Positions 7,732-15,543 of a stretch of 31,669 nt of DNA are shown piece after piece. How positions within the stretch are numbered: position 1 is the first letter of the stretch; each line of letters starts with the position of its first letter. A program made the position numbers and the translations under genes. The notes beneath the pieces were generated by a model, which was given only the letters and a program-made list of their open reading frames with translations, did not search any database and was not told the origin of the DNA. Source of the DNA: JALCOL01 sp022649665 (GTDB taxonomy: Bacteria > Bacillota > Bacilli > Lactobacillales > Enterococcaceae); the NCBI GenBank assembly GCA_030372335.1, contig JAUDCW010000020.1; one strand, 5' to 3'.

Positions 7732-8751
7732 ATGAAAAAGATCGCAATGTTGGTGGGGATCGTATTTGGAGTGTTTTTTTTAACGGCGTGTAGTTCGAAT
7801 AAACTGGCTGGAAAGTGGGTCAATTATTCGCCTTCATCGGAAAAAACATACCAAGTTTGGGAATTTGATAAAAAAGGTGAGAAACTGATCGTAGAAAGCT
7901 ATTATGATGGAAAGAAAAGCGATTCAAAGGTGCTTCCGATCAAGATGGATAAGGATACAGATGCATTTCAAATTACCAGCGGCGACGAGTCGGGAACGCG
8001 CATCGATTATTCGGTGAAAGACGATACACTGATCGCCGGACAGGATACGTTGTATAAAGAAGGCAGCAAAGCAGATAAAAAAGCGGCAGAAAAGGCTAAA
8101 AAAGAGCGACAGAAAGCTGAAAAGAAAGAAAAAGCCGAAAAAGATAAAGAAGCAAAAGCAAAATCAGCAGTAAAAAATTACAACGCTGCTCTTTCAGCAT
8201 TGGCGAAACGATTAAATGAAAGTGTTCAAGAAAAAATCAAAGGAACTTGGTACAACGGGAAGGCTCTTGAAACCACAGAGTCTTACTATTCCGGTGATGC
8301 GGATAAATTAGTCGTTGATGGTGATAAAATTACTTTGCAGGAGACAGCTGTTTCGTTCAGCAGCGATGAACGCAAAGTCAAGAAGGAAGATCCGAATCAT
8401 TACACTTTTAAAGGGGTAACTTTTACGAAAGTGGATAACTTGGAAAATGAAGATACGGATACGATCGATGTCGATAATTATATTCTCCCTAAAGAGATCG
8501 CGGAAGTAGAGAAAATCAAAACATTGGAAGATTTTGCGAATTATCAAAAAGAACACAATGTGCGGGATCTTCAATTCAAGTATCAATCAAATGGTGGAAA
8601 CGCCAACGATGGCGAGATCATTTTCAATGCAAATGATCCAAGTAAATTTTATCTCAGCGGCAGTGGTTCGTACTTCTCTTCTTCCAGTGATGATGATACC
8701 TTTAAGGCCGAGATTCCCGGAGGATATCAAGCAGCTGATTGGGATATCTGA
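7732..8751 (+). CDS. Secreted lipoprotein of unknown function
   Basis: This is a 339-residue lipoprotein. A Lys-rich N-terminus and hydrophobic stretch end in the lipobox LTAC (Cys about 20), so it should be lipidated and anchored outside the membrane. After Cys come a small beta-rich domain beginning LAGKWVNYS, a highly charged Lys/Ala/Glu coiled-coil (about 114-150, repeated KKAEKKEKAEKDKE type), and a second beta-rich domain beginning KGTWYNGKALETTESYY. The GKW and GTW starts suggest two related lipocalin-like or YD-type domains. It has its own promoter. I do not recognise a named family. A second, unrelated lipoprotein with a similar layout lies at 30184. Confidence 0.75.
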   Translation: MKKIAMLVGIVFGVFFLTACSSNKLAGKWVNYSPSSEKTYQVWEFDKKGEKLIVESYYDGKKSDSKVLPIKMDKDTDAFQITSGDESGTRIDYSVKDDTLIAGQDTLYKEGSKADKKAAEKAKKERQKAEKKEKAEKDKEAKAKSAVKNYNAALSALAKRLNESVQEKIKGTWYNGKALETTESYYSGDADKLVVDGDKITLQETAVSFSSDERKVKKEDPNHYTFKGVTFTKVDNLENEDTDTIDVDNYILPKEIAEVEKIKTLEDFANYQKEHNVRDLQFKYQSNGGNANDGEIIFNANDPSKFYLSGSGSYFSSSSDDDTFKAEIPGGYQAADWDI

Positions 8752-8802
8752 TCAAATTATGCCGACGATTCGGGATCCAAATGATTTAAAATACGCCATA
8801 AC

Positions 8803-8837
8803 AAAAAGCCGCTGGAGAAACTCGCCAGCGGCTTTTT
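8803..8837. terminator. Bidirectional terminator between lipoprotein gene and argH
   Basis: AAAAAGCCGCTGG pairs with CCAGCGGCTTTTT around a 9-base loop. The A run on one side and T run on the other allow it to act for both convergent units. Confidence 0.88.
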
Positions 8838-8851
8838 AGAAATCCATTATT

Positions 8852-10234
8852 CTATGCGTCCATGCCCAGATCTTCTTTGGCTTTTTCAACTTGGTAGCGG
8901 ACTTGATCGAAGCCGGTGCCGCCGTAAGAATTGCGGCGGGCGACTGCCACGCGGCTTTTTAGCGCTTCGTAAATGTCGCTTTCGATCAACGGTGAGATTT
9001 TTTGGTACTCCGCCAGCGGCACGTCTTGGAGATAAATACCTTTTTTCGTGCAATCCAAGACGAGTTTGCCGACGATCTCGTGGGCTTTGCGGAAGGGGAC
9101 ATCTTTTGCGGCCAAATAATCAGCCAGCTCCGTCGCGTTCGAAAAATCTTTTTTCGTCGACTCTTCCATGTGCGCGCGGTTGATGTGCATCGTGCGGAGC
9201 ATCCCGCTCATGATCTTCAGGCAGCTCTTCACTGTCTTATATGCGTCAAAGACGCCTTCTTTGTCTTCCTGCAAGTCTTTGTTGTAAGCGAGCGGCAGAC
9301 CTTTCATCGTCGTTAAAAGACCCATCAGGTCCCCGTAGACGCGGCCGGTCTTGCCGCGGATCAATTCAGCCATGTCCGGATTTTTCTTTTGCGGCATGAT
9401 CGAAGAGCCGGTCGAAAAGCCATCGGAAAGTTCGATAAATTTGAATTCGTGACTGCTCCAGAAAATAATTTCTTCAGCCAAGCGCGACAAATGCATCATC
9501 GTGATCGCAGCGGCGCTCAAATATTCCAAAACAAAATCGCGGTCGCTGACGGCATCCATGCTGTTGTCGTAAGGGGCGGCGAAACCGAGCTGTTTGCTGA
9601 CGAACGAGCGGTCGATCGGGAAAGTCGTCCCGGCAAGTGCGGCACTTCCCAAAGGCGAGCGGTCCGTCCGCTTGTAAGCTTCTGTGAAGCGCGCTTCATC
9701 GCGCGTGAACATTTCATAGTAGGCGAGCATGTGATGCGCGAAACTGATCGGTTGAGCGTGCTGCAGATGCGTGTAGCCGGGCATGATCGTTTCGACATTT
9801 TCATCGGCGAGATGAACGAGCGTCACGCGCAGCTCTTTCAGTGCGGCAACGGTCTGCTGGATCGCTTTTTTCATATACAGATGCAAATCGGTCGCGACTT
9901 GATCGTTCCGGCTGCGGGCTGTGTGCAGTTTGCCGGCAACGTCGCCGATCTCTTCGAATAAATGTTTTTCAGTATTCATATGAACATCTTCATTGGCGAT
10001 GTCGAACGTCATTTCACCGTCTGCGAGCTTTTCGGCGACTTTTTTCAAGCCGGCCGCGATCTTTTCCGCTTCCTCAGGCGCGATGATGCCGGTCTTGCCA
10101 AGCATTTTGACATGCGCCAGGCTGCCCTCGATGTCTTCTTTGGCTAATTCTTTATCAAAAGGAATCGAAGCGCCGAACTTATCGACCCACGCTTCGGGCT
10201 TTTCTTCAAAACGCCCGCCCCATAATTTCTCCAT
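8852..10234 (-). CDS. argH: Argininosuccinate lyase
   Basis: This 460-residue enzyme cleaves argininosuccinate to arginine and fumarate, the last step of arginine synthesis. It has the fumarase/aspartase-superfamily signature GSSIMPQKKNPD, whose Ser lies on the flexible catalytic loop. It also has the N-terminal MEKLWGGRFEE, the TARSRNDQVATD block and GYTHLQHAQPISFAHH, all typical of ArgH. The length is standard. The start is set by GGGAGGG upstream on the minus strand. It lies downstream of argG in the same direction, with an 84-bp gap that contains a hairpin. Confidence 0.97.
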   Translation of the reverse strand: MEKLWGGRFEEKPEAWVDKFGASIPFDKELAKEDIEGSLAHVKMLGKTGIIAPEEAEKIAAGLKKVAEKLADGEMTFDIANEDVHMNTEKHLFEEIGDVAGKLHTARSRNDQVATDLHLYMKKAIQQTVAALKELRVTLVHLADENVETIMPGYTHLQHAQPISFAHHMLAYYEMFTRDEARFTEAYKRTDRSPLGSAALAGTTFPIDRSFVSKQLGFAAPYDNSMDAVSDRDFVLEYLSAAAITMMHLSRLAEEIIFWSSHEFKFIELSDGFSTGSSIMPQKKNPDMAELIRGKTGRVYGDLMGLLTTMKGLPLAYNKDLQEDKEGVFDAYKTVKSCLKIMSGMLRTMHINRAHMEESTKKDFSNATELADYLAAKDVPFRKAHEIVGKLVLDCTKKGIYLQDVPLAEYQKISPLIESDIYEALKSRVAVARRNSYGGTGFDQVRYQVEKAKEDLGMDA

Positions 10235-10277
10235 GGATGAACCCTCCCGTGTTTTTCTTTTATTCTAACGAAGGAAA

Positions 10278-10309
10278 AAGGATGAGTCAAAATATCCCGA
10301 CTCATCCTT
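10278..10309 (-). terminator. Hairpin terminator/attenuator between argG and argH
   Basis: On the minus strand AAGGATGAGTC pairs with GACTCATCCTT around a 10-base loop and is followed by TTTTTCCTT. It sits after the argG stop codon and before the argH ribosome binding site. It should therefore end or reduce transcription from argG into argH. Confidence 0.75.
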
Positions 10310-10318
10310 GGTTGTTTC

Positions 10319-11536
10319 TTATTTGTTTTCTGCTTTGTCGGCATTTGCCTGCACTTCGGCGTTGACTTTTGTCGGTAAGCCCCAAAGTTTGATGAAGCCG
10401 ATCGCAGCGTGCTGGTCGAACGTGTCGGCAGAAGTGTACGTTGCCAAGTTTTCGTTGTACAAGCTGTTCGGTGATTTGCGGCCGTCGACGATCGCATGTC
10501 CCTTGAAAAGTTTCAAGCGGATCACGCCGTTGACATGCTGCTGGGTTTCTTTCAAGAAAGCAGTCAAAGCGTCCATCAGCGGGTTGAACCAAAGCGCGTT
10601 GTAGATCGTGAGCGACAATTGGTTTTCGATGATCGGTTTGAAATGCGCGACTTCGCGGACGAACGTCAAGTCTTCCAACGCTTTATGCGCGGTGATCAAA
10701 GCAACAGCGCCTGGGCATTCGTAGACTTCACGAGACTTGATCCCGACGAGGCGGTTTTCGATATGATCGATCCGGCCGATACCGTGTTTGCCGGCAACTT
10801 CATTCATATAAAGGATCAAATTGGCAAGCGTCATTTGTTTGCCGTTGACAGCGGTCGGCACGCCTTTTTTGAATTCGATCTCGATATATTCCGGTTCATC
10901 GGGCGTTTTTTCCAGCGGATTCGTCATGTCGTAAGCAGCTTCCGGCGGTGCCATCCACGGATCTTCCAACACGCCTGCTTCGTTGGCGCGTCCCCAAAGG
11001 TTTTGGTCGATCGAATAGGGATTATCCAGATCAGCCGGGACCGGGATCTCATGCTTTTGCGCATACAGGATCTCTTCTTCACGCGACCATTTCCATTCGC
11101 GGACCGGGGCGATCACTTTCAGTTCCGGTGCCAAAGCGGCGATTGAAACTTCGAAACGCACTTGGTCGTTCCCTTTGCCGGTACAGCCGTGGGCGATCGT
11201 GGTCGCGCCGACTTTTTTCGCCACTTCGACGAGTTTTTTCGAGATCAACGGACGAGACAAAGCGGAAACGAGCGGGTAGCTTTGTTCATAGTACGTATGT
11301 CCCTGCAGCGCGATCAGCGCATAGTCTTGCGCGAATTCTTCGCGGCAGTCGATCGTATAAGATTCAACTGCGCCGACTTTGAGCGCTTTTTCTTTAATGA
11401 AAGGAAGGTCGCGGCCTTCGCCGATATCGATGCAGCAGGCAACGACATCATAGCCGGCATCCATCAACCATTTGATCGCAACAGAAGTATCTAACCCGCC
11501 TGAATAGGCAAGTACAACTTTTTCTTTTTTATCCAT
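10319..11536 (-). CDS. argG: Argininosuccinate synthase
   Basis: This 405-residue enzyme joins citrulline and aspartate using ATP to make argininosuccinate. The N-terminal ATP-pyrophosphatase P-loop reads VLAYSGGLDTSVAIKW, and HGCTGKGNDQVRFE and the YSIDQNLWGR segment are both family hallmarks. An upstream in-frame ATG would add 29 residues, but I place the start at 11536 (MDKKEKVVLAYSGG). GAAGGTGGAAA lies just before it, and this matches the usual N-terminus. argH follows. No other arginine-biosynthesis genes are in the window, so the pair probably makes arginine from citrulline supplied by other routes. Confidence 0.97.
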   Translation of the reverse strand: MDKKEKVVLAYSGGLDTSVAIKWLMDAGYDVVACCIDIGEGRDLPFIKEKALKVGAVESYTIDCREEFAQDYALIALQGHTYYEQSYPLVSALSRPLISKKLVEVAKKVGATTIAHGCTGKGNDQVRFEVSIAALAPELKVIAPVREWKWSREEEILYAQKHEIPVPADLDNPYSIDQNLWGRANEAGVLEDPWMAPPEAAYDMTNPLEKTPDEPEYIEIEFKKGVPTAVNGKQMTLANLILYMNEVAGKHGIGRIDHIENRLVGIKSREVYECPGAVALITAHKALEDLTFVREVAHFKPIIENQLSLTIYNALWFNPLMDALTAFLKETQQHVNGVIRLKLFKGHAIVDGRKSPNSLYNENLATYTSADTFDQHAAIGFIKLWGLPTKVNAEVQANADKAENK

Positions 11537-11571
11537 ATCTATTTCCACCTTCGATTTAATTGACTGAACGT

Positions 11572-11600
11572 ATAGTAACATATAAAAATTCAGTTTACAA
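11572..11600 (-). promoter_or_regulatory. Promoter of argG, with possible ArgR half-sites
   Basis: On the minus strand TTGTAA (plus positions 11595-11600) and TACTAT (11572-11577) are 17 bp apart. The spacer contains CTGAATTTTTATATG, and further upstream comes ATTTATGTATAAATA. Both resemble A/T-rich ARG boxes (consensus type TGAATWWWWATTCA). The promoter is well formed. ArgR control is inference. Confidence 0.5.
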
Positions 11601-11727
11601 CCGTATTTTATATATTTATACATAAATATCCGATAAATTTCGTGATATATGCAGAAATCATGAGTAAAACGTATTCAAATGCAATCGCGGATCTCAGCGG
11701 AAAAGAAAAATAAATCGCGAATGCTGA

Positions 11728-11756
11728 TTGACAGCGGCGTGTTTATCCGGTATGAT
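11728..11756 (+). promoter_or_regulatory. Promoter of rplM-rpsI
   Basis: A perfect TTGACA (11728-11733) is followed 17 bp later by TATGAT (11751-11756). It reads into a leader of about 80 nt before rplM. Confidence 0.85.
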
Positions 11757-11759
11757 GAC

Positions 11760-11830
11760 TAATGGTATTGTTTGCCCCACAAGAGCCCCGGAAACTCAAG
11801 TGTTTGTCAAACATTCAGAAGAAGAAAGAT
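11760..11830 (+). ncRNA. Probable ribosomal protein L13 leader
   Basis: The transcribed region between the promoter and the rplM ribosome binding site holds CCCCACAAGAGCCCCGG, AACTCAAGTG and the small hairpin TGTTTG/CAAACA. Firmicute rplM mRNAs carry an autoregulatory L13 leader at this position, and the sequence is reminiscent of it. I call it by position and rough resemblance. A covariance-model match (Rfam L13 leader) would settle it. Confidence 0.45.
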
Positions 11831-11846
11831 ATGGAGGAAAAGAACT

Positions 11847-12290
11847 TTGCGTACAACATATATGGCTAAACCCGGCGAAGTAGAACGCAAATGGTATGTA
11901 GTCGATGCTACAGATGTTCCTTTGGGACGTTTGTCGGCAGTCGTTGCCAGCGTGCTTCGCGGAAAAAATAAACCAACATTTACCCCTCATGTAGACACAG
12001 GTGACTTTGTCATCGTGATCAATGCGGACAAGATCAAATTGACTGGGAACAAAGCAGCCGGCAAGATCTACTACCGTCATTCGATGTACCCAGGCGGATT
12101 GAAATCCGTTACTGCTGGGGAATTGCGTGAGAAAAATTCCCGCCGCCTGATCGAAACTTCAGTGAAGGGCATGCTTCCTAAAAACACTTTGGGACGTCAA
12201 CAATTGACGAAATTGCGTGTCTATGGCGGCAGCGAACACGAACATGCTGCTCAAAAACCAGAAGTTCTTGATCTGACTAACTTAATCTAA
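11847..12290 (+). CDS. rplM: 50S ribosomal protein L13
   Basis: This is ribosomal protein L13, 147 residues from a TTG start (TTG-CGT-ACA, giving MRTTYMAKPGEVERKWYVVDA). That start matches the conserved N-terminus and length. AGGAGGAAAAGAAC before it is a good ribosome binding site. Longer in-frame starts near 11772 would translate the leader and are rejected. The central block GRLSAVVASVLRGKNK and the late LRVYGGSEHEHAAQKPE are characteristic. It is cotranscribed with rpsI, 13 bp downstream, as in almost all bacteria. Confidence 0.98.
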   Translation: MRTTYMAKPGEVERKWYVVDATDVPLGRLSAVVASVLRGKNKPTFTPHVDTGDFVIVINADKIKLTGNKAAGKIYYRHSMYPGGLKSVTAGELREKNSRRLIETSVKGMLPKNTLGRQQLTKLRVYGGSEHEHAAQKPEVLDLTNLI

Positions 12291-12303
12291 GGAGGGAAAT
12301 TCA

Positions 12304-12696
12304 TTGGCACAAGTTCAATATCTCGGCACAGGCCGTCGTAAAACCTCTGTTGCACGGGTTCGTCTCGTTCCCGGCGCAGGCAAAATCGTAGTAAACAACA
12401 AAGCTGTTGAAGAATATATTCCACATGCTGACTTGCGTGAAGTCATCAACCAACCTTTCGCAGTCACTGAAACCCAAGGCGCTTACGACGCGATCGTAAA
12501 CGTTAACGGCGGTGGATATGCAGGACAATCCGGCGCGATCCGCCACGGTATCGCCCGCGCACTCCTCGAAGTCGACCCTGACTTCCGCCTGGCGCTCAAA
12601 CGCGCCGGTCTTCTTACCCGTGACGCACGGATGGTCGAACGGAAGAAACCAGGTCTTAAAAAAGCTCGTAAAGCTTCTCAATTCTCTAAACGTTAA
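12304..12696 (+). CDS. rpsI: 30S ribosomal protein S9, integration target
   Basis: This is ribosomal protein S9, 130 residues, starting at TTG (MAQVQYLGTGRRKTSVARVR) behind AAGGAGGG. The C-terminal tail ends KKARKASQFSKR, the conserved basic tail that reaches the ribosomal P site, and is intact. The last 50 bp are the left attachment site of the inserted element. They are repeated, with four synonymous changes, at 25967-26017. Because integration by a site-specific recombinase restores the gene end, part of this tail may come from the element rather than the original chromosome. Confidence 0.98.
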   Translation: MAQVQYLGTGRRKTSVARVRLVPGAGKIVVNNKAVEEYIPHADLREVINQPFAVTETQGAYDAIVNVNGGGYAGQSGAIRHGIARALLEVDPDFRLALKRAGLLTRDARMVERKKPGLKKARKASQFSKR

Positions 12697-12697
12697 T
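12647..12697 (+). repeat. attL: 3' end of rpsI, left boundary of the element
   Basis: This 51-bp segment, from AACCAGGTCTTAA to AACGTTAAT, matches 25967-26017 at 47 of 51 positions. The four differences (AAA/AAG, GCT/GCA twice, TCT/TCA) are all third-codon, synonymous changes. The crossover must lie in one of the identical stretches, for example TCTCAATTCTC or AAACGTTAAT. Confidence 0.88.
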
Positions 12698-12717
12698 CGT
12701 TGTTATACCAACGATTT

Positions 12718-12753
12718 CAAGCACTTTCCATTCAGTTGGAAGGTGCTTTTTTT
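12718..12753 (+). terminator. Terminator after rpsI, carried by the element
   Basis: AGCACTTTCC and GGAAGGTGCT flank a short loop and are followed by TTTTTTT. It lies just inside the left attachment site, so the element supplies a replacement rpsI terminator. A similar but different hairpin follows the right attachment site at 26109. Confidence 0.88.
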
Positions 12754-12757
12754 ATTT

Positions 12758-12779
12758 TGGTTACGAGTTTGGTTACGAC
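12758..12779. repeat. Left arm-type repeats of the integrase
   Basis: TGGTTACGAG (12758-12767) and TGGTTACGAC (12770-12779) are direct repeats in 12-bp register between attL and int. The same 10-mer recurs near the right end (25811-25863). Terminal repeated decamers of this kind are arm-type sites for the N-terminal domain of tyrosine integrases. Confidence 0.65.
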
Positions 12780-12787
12780 TATTTTTT

Positions 12788-13975
12788 TCAACTTGTTTTT
12801 TGCCGGTAATCCTCCAAGTGCTTGACGGTTTCTTTCTGAACTTCTGGATTTACATGCCCGTAAACATTTCGTGTAATCTCTGACGTTTCCGCATGACCGA
12901 CTAGAGATTTTACGATTAAATCATCCACACCATTGTTTAAAAGGTCACTGACAAAAGTATGTCGTAAGCCGTGGGGTGTTATTTTTGGAAGGTCAAATTT
13001 CTTTGAAAGGGCATCAAGTTTATTGTTAAGGTAGTCTGGATGCAAAGGTTGATTCAGTTCTCCCTTTTGAGTTGTATAAGTGAAGATAAATTGATCATCG
13101 GTTGGAAAAATATTGACTTGTTGAAGTTCATTAAATTGAACCTTTTTCCATTTTGCCAATAGATTAATAACGGAATCTGCTACTGGAATCGTTCGAAATC
13201 GATAGGAGTTTTTCATCCCTTTTACACGTTCGTATTTTCCGGTAGCTTTATTTTTCACCAATTTATGCATGAGGGAAATCGTCTTGTTTTTGAAATCAAT
13301 ATCTGACCAGACCAAGGGATAAATTTCTCCTTTGGCTGCCCCTAATTGATAAATCAAAGAAAGTAACGTATAGTCTCGCACCCCATATTCTTGCTTCATC
13401 AAAGTTAACACTTGTTGGATGAGTTCCTTAGAATAGTACTTTTGCTGACGTTTTTTTTCCTTTTTGTTCTTTAGGTCTGCATTTACAGGCATCTCCAACA
13501 AATCATAGGGATTCTTTTGGATATAACCTTTCACTAGGGCATAGCGTAATACTTGTTTGGTGTAGGAGACACAGTGTTTATAGTTAGCATAAGGTTTAAT
13601 GCCTTTTTCCTCATTGCCAAATGCCCACAAAATTTGGGTATCTTCTAATAGGTCATAGGTAATCTTATTAATCGGAACATCCCCTAAGTAAGGAAGAATT
13701 CTCTTCTCAAAGCAAGTCTTAGTTCGATCCAAAGTAGACTGCTCATGATGTTGTGTAACGGTGTATTTCTTATCCCACCACATTTGGTAAACCTCTTTGA
13801 ATGTATAAGAACCTTTCTTCTTTTTCACTTCTCCTTTCAATTTTTTTAGTTTTGCTTCTGTTTCTAAAATCTCTGCTTCATGTTTGCTGTCCGCATAAGC
13901 CACATATCGAGAAGCATCCGCCCCCATATAAACATTGACTTTATACGAGCCATTTTCCATTAGACTAATTGCCAT
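12788..13975 (-). CDS. int: Tyrosine site-specific recombinase (integrase), rpsI-targeting
   Basis: This 395-residue integrase would insert and, with the next gene, excise the element. An N-terminal arm-binding region (1-70, with a Lys-rich KLKKLKGEVKKKKG) and a SAM-like core-binding domain (about 70-170) precede the catalytic domain. There, KNSYRFRTIP holds the catalytic-region Lys, HGLRHTF the HxxR, GHAETSEIT the second His, and RNVYGHV the nucleophile Tyr. The first catalytic arginine is not where expected. The motif usually written GARKGE or GxRxGE reads GAAKGE, with Ala at about 214. Another Arg could substitute, or the enzyme could be impaired. It lies beside attL, transcribed toward it, with GAAAGGAAG before ATG. 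Confidence 0.93.
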   Translation of the reverse strand: MAISLMENGSYKVNVYMGADASRYVAYADSKHEAEILETEAKLKKLKGEVKKKKGSYTFKEVYQMWWDKKYTVTQHHEQSTLDRTKTCFEKRILPYLGDVPINKITYDLLEDTQILWAFGNEEKGIKPYANYKHCVSYTKQVLRYALVKGYIQKNPYDLLEMPVNADLKNKKEKKRQQKYYSKELIQQVLTLMKQEYGVRDYTLLSLIYQLGAAKGEIYPLVWSDIDFKNKTISLMHKLVKNKATGKYERVKGMKNSYRFRTIPVADSVINLLAKWKKVQFNELQQVNIFPTDDQFIFTYTTQKGELNQPLHPDYLNNKLDALSKKFDLPKITPHGLRHTFVSDLLNNGVDDLIVKSLVGHAETSEITRNVYGHVNPEVQKETVKHLEDYRQKTS

Positions 13976-14022
13976 TTCTATCTTCCTTTCAAAAATGGCA
14001 TATCAGTATCACTACACACTTA

Positions 14023-14313
14023 TCATACAGCGCCTTGCTGTGCTTTGGAATACTCCCTTAGCCATTTATCTATCTCTTCTCGCTGGAATCGTACAACACC
14101 CCAAAGATGTATCATGGGAAGTCCTGCATCAATCCATTTATCAAGCGTGTTGTTGGCGATACCTAAATACTCACAAGTCTCTTTTTTTGATAAATAGCGA
14201 TTCTCTAAATGTACGGCTATTCGTGCGTTTCTCACTTCATCTACCATTAAGGTATACATATATTCTCTTAAATTCGTCTCTTGATCAGGCGAAAGTGTAA
14301 TTTCAACTGCCAT
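14023..14313 (-). CDS. xis: Excisionase-like winged-helix DNA-binding protein
   Basis: This 96-residue protein has a MerR/excisionase-type helix-turn-helix in its second half (KKETCEYLGIANNTLDKWID). It is followed by a wing (GVVRFQREEIDKWLREYS). Size, fold and position, 47 bp upstream of int on the same strand, are those of a recombination directionality factor. It probably binds near the element ends to favour excision. GGAGG precedes the ATG. The promoter should lie in the operator region shared with the divergent repressor. Confidence 0.8.
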   Translation of the reverse strand: MAVEITLSPDQETNLREYMYTLMVDEVRNARIAVHLENRYLSKKETCEYLGIANNTLDKWIDAGLPMIHLWGVVRFQREEIDKWLREYSKAQQGAV

Positions 14314-14380
14314 TGATTGATCTACCTCCGATCTAGAAGTGAAAAGAAGAAAGGTGCTATTCAGTTTTCAAAGGGCATTT

Positions 14381-14465
14381 CAAAAGTACTTATAAAAGTA
14401 CTTTTGTTTATCGTACACCCAATTCGATAGAATGTCAATAAAATAAAGTTCGAAAATAAGTACTT
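14381..14465. promoter_or_regulatory. Divergent operator region: repeated AAGTACTT dyads
   Basis: The palindromic core AAGTACTT occurs three times (14384-14391, 14396-14403 and 14458-14465). The first two form a larger dyad, CAAAAGTACTT-ATAA-AAGTACTTTTG. The sites lie between the minus-strand xis/int and the plus-strand XRE gene, whose -10 is probably TATGAT at 14494-14499. This is the arrangement of a repressor controlling both directions. Confidence 0.7.
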
Positions 14466-14531
14466 TTGTATTTCGATTATTAAGAAAGTTTGATATGATT
14501 AAACTAGAAAAATATCGGAGTGATGAGGACT

Positions 14532-15356
14532 ATGAAAGTTGATCAACAAAGAGTAGCAAAAAAAATCCGTGAAATAAGGACGGATTTAGGCTACAGTATG
14601 GCTCAGTTTGGTGAGCTAATCAGTAATTCTCCCAAAACCACAGTTAATAATTGGGAGCGAGGAATTAATCTGCCCAAAGAAGATAAACTAAAAAAAATCG
14701 CCTTATTGGGTAAGACGACGGTAGAAGAGCTATTGTATGGGACGCCAGAGGAAGTACTAACAAATTTATTGAAGGACCATTTTCAGTTACAAGTGAATCC
14801 AGCATTTCTACAACAAATGTTGGTATTCTTGAAACAGCAAAAAGTGGATGTCTATGATGAAATGACGATTATGGAGTTTCTGCAAGGAATTATGGATTCC
14901 GGTATGTTAGTGGAGAGAAATGATCCGTATCTAACGTATTCCAAAGTTGAAGGAACAGATTCTCTTTATACGGCGGCCGCGGCTAATGACCCATTGGATC
15001 CATCACCACGTTATTATGCCTATGTAGACGTTAAGAACAACCGAGTTCATTTGTTGCCTTATACATTTGCGAAGCGACAAAAATATCTATACCATAATTT
15101 TCCGGATTTAAGGAATCAAATTGAAATTGATTATTTTACACGAGCTTTTCCAATGCTAGGTGTAGACTTAACTAAGTCTAGAATTATTTACTATGGCTTT
15201 GAACGTGCGCAGGAAAAATTGAATATTGTTGAGTATAGTTATAACAGCCAGTCAAAACGATTTGAAGTTAAGAACGAAGATACTACGAATTTTATATACA
15301 AGGCTTTTAAATCTGAGGCAAGTAGAATGCAAATTTATTTTTTAAAATTGAAATAG
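14532..15356 (+). CDS. XRE-family regulator, probable element repressor
   Basis: The first 65 residues of this protein of about 274 residues form a Cro/C1-type helix-turn-helix (VAKKIREIRTDLGYSMAQFG, then SNSPKTTVNNWERGINLPK). The remaining 200 residues are not a family I can name. They hold no visible Ser-Lys LexA dyad or metallopeptidase HExxH motif. I start at the ATG at 14532. In-frame GTG/ATG codons at 14520 and 14523 are possible, but they overlap the GGAG that would serve as ribosome binding site. It is divergent from xis-int, with AAGTACTT dyads between, so it likely represses excision and itself. Derepression by proteolysis is not suggested by the sequence. Confidence 0.8.
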   Translation: MKVDQQRVAKKIREIRTDLGYSMAQFGELISNSPKTTVNNWERGINLPKEDKLKKIALLGKTTVEELLYGTPEEVLTNLLKDHFQLQVNPAFLQQMLVFLKQQKVDVYDEMTIMEFLQGIMDSGMLVERNDPYLTYSKVEGTDSLYTAAAANDPLDPSPRYYAYVDVKNNRVHLLPYTFAKRQKYLYHNFPDLRNQIEIDYFTRAFPMLGVDLTKSRIIYYGFERAQEKLNIVEYSYNSQSKRFEVKNEDTTNFIYKAFKSEASRMQIYFLKLK

Positions 15357-15477
15357 TGCGGTTGATACGTATAATTACTTGATAAATACCATCTATTACT
15401 TTTTGAGTGATAGGTAGTATTTACATTTTTGCAGTAAAGGTTTCAAAGTAAAGTAAGAAATAAAAAGACAGAAGCGA

Positions 15478-15527
15478 TTGACAATATATAGATGTTCATC
15501 TATATTATTCATAGACATCCATCTATG
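15478..15527 (+). promoter_or_regulatory. ars promoter with two ArsR-type operator dyads
   Basis: TTGACA (15478-15483), 17 bp, TATATT (15501-15506) is a strong promoter. ATATAGATG-TT-CATCTATAT (15486-15505) is a perfect 9-2-9 dyad filling the spacer and -10. A second dyad, CATAGA-CATCCA-TCTATG (15510-15527), covers the transcription start. ArsR bound here would block RNA polymerase until arsenite binds. Confidence 0.82.
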
Positions 15528-15543
15528 TAAAGGAGTAGAAGAT

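Noticed and set aside
9389..9961. Long plus-strand open frame opposite argH
   Set aside because: It is antisense to a certain enzyme gene with no ribosome binding site, and arises from the GC-rich third positions of argH.
10496..11146. Long plus-strand open frame opposite argG
   Set aside because: As for argH: it is a shadow of argG codons, with no start context or family features.
11537..11623. Extended N-terminus for ArgG
   Set aside because: It overlaps the promoter. The shorter form starts at the normal MDKKEKVVLAYSGG with a good ribosome binding site.
11772..11846. Extended N-terminus for L13
   Set aside because: It would translate the mRNA leader. The TTG start at 11847 has the ribosome binding site and gives the standard 147-residue protein.
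12301..12681. Minus-strand open frame opposite rpsI
   Set aside because: It lies antisense to a conserved ribosomal gene.
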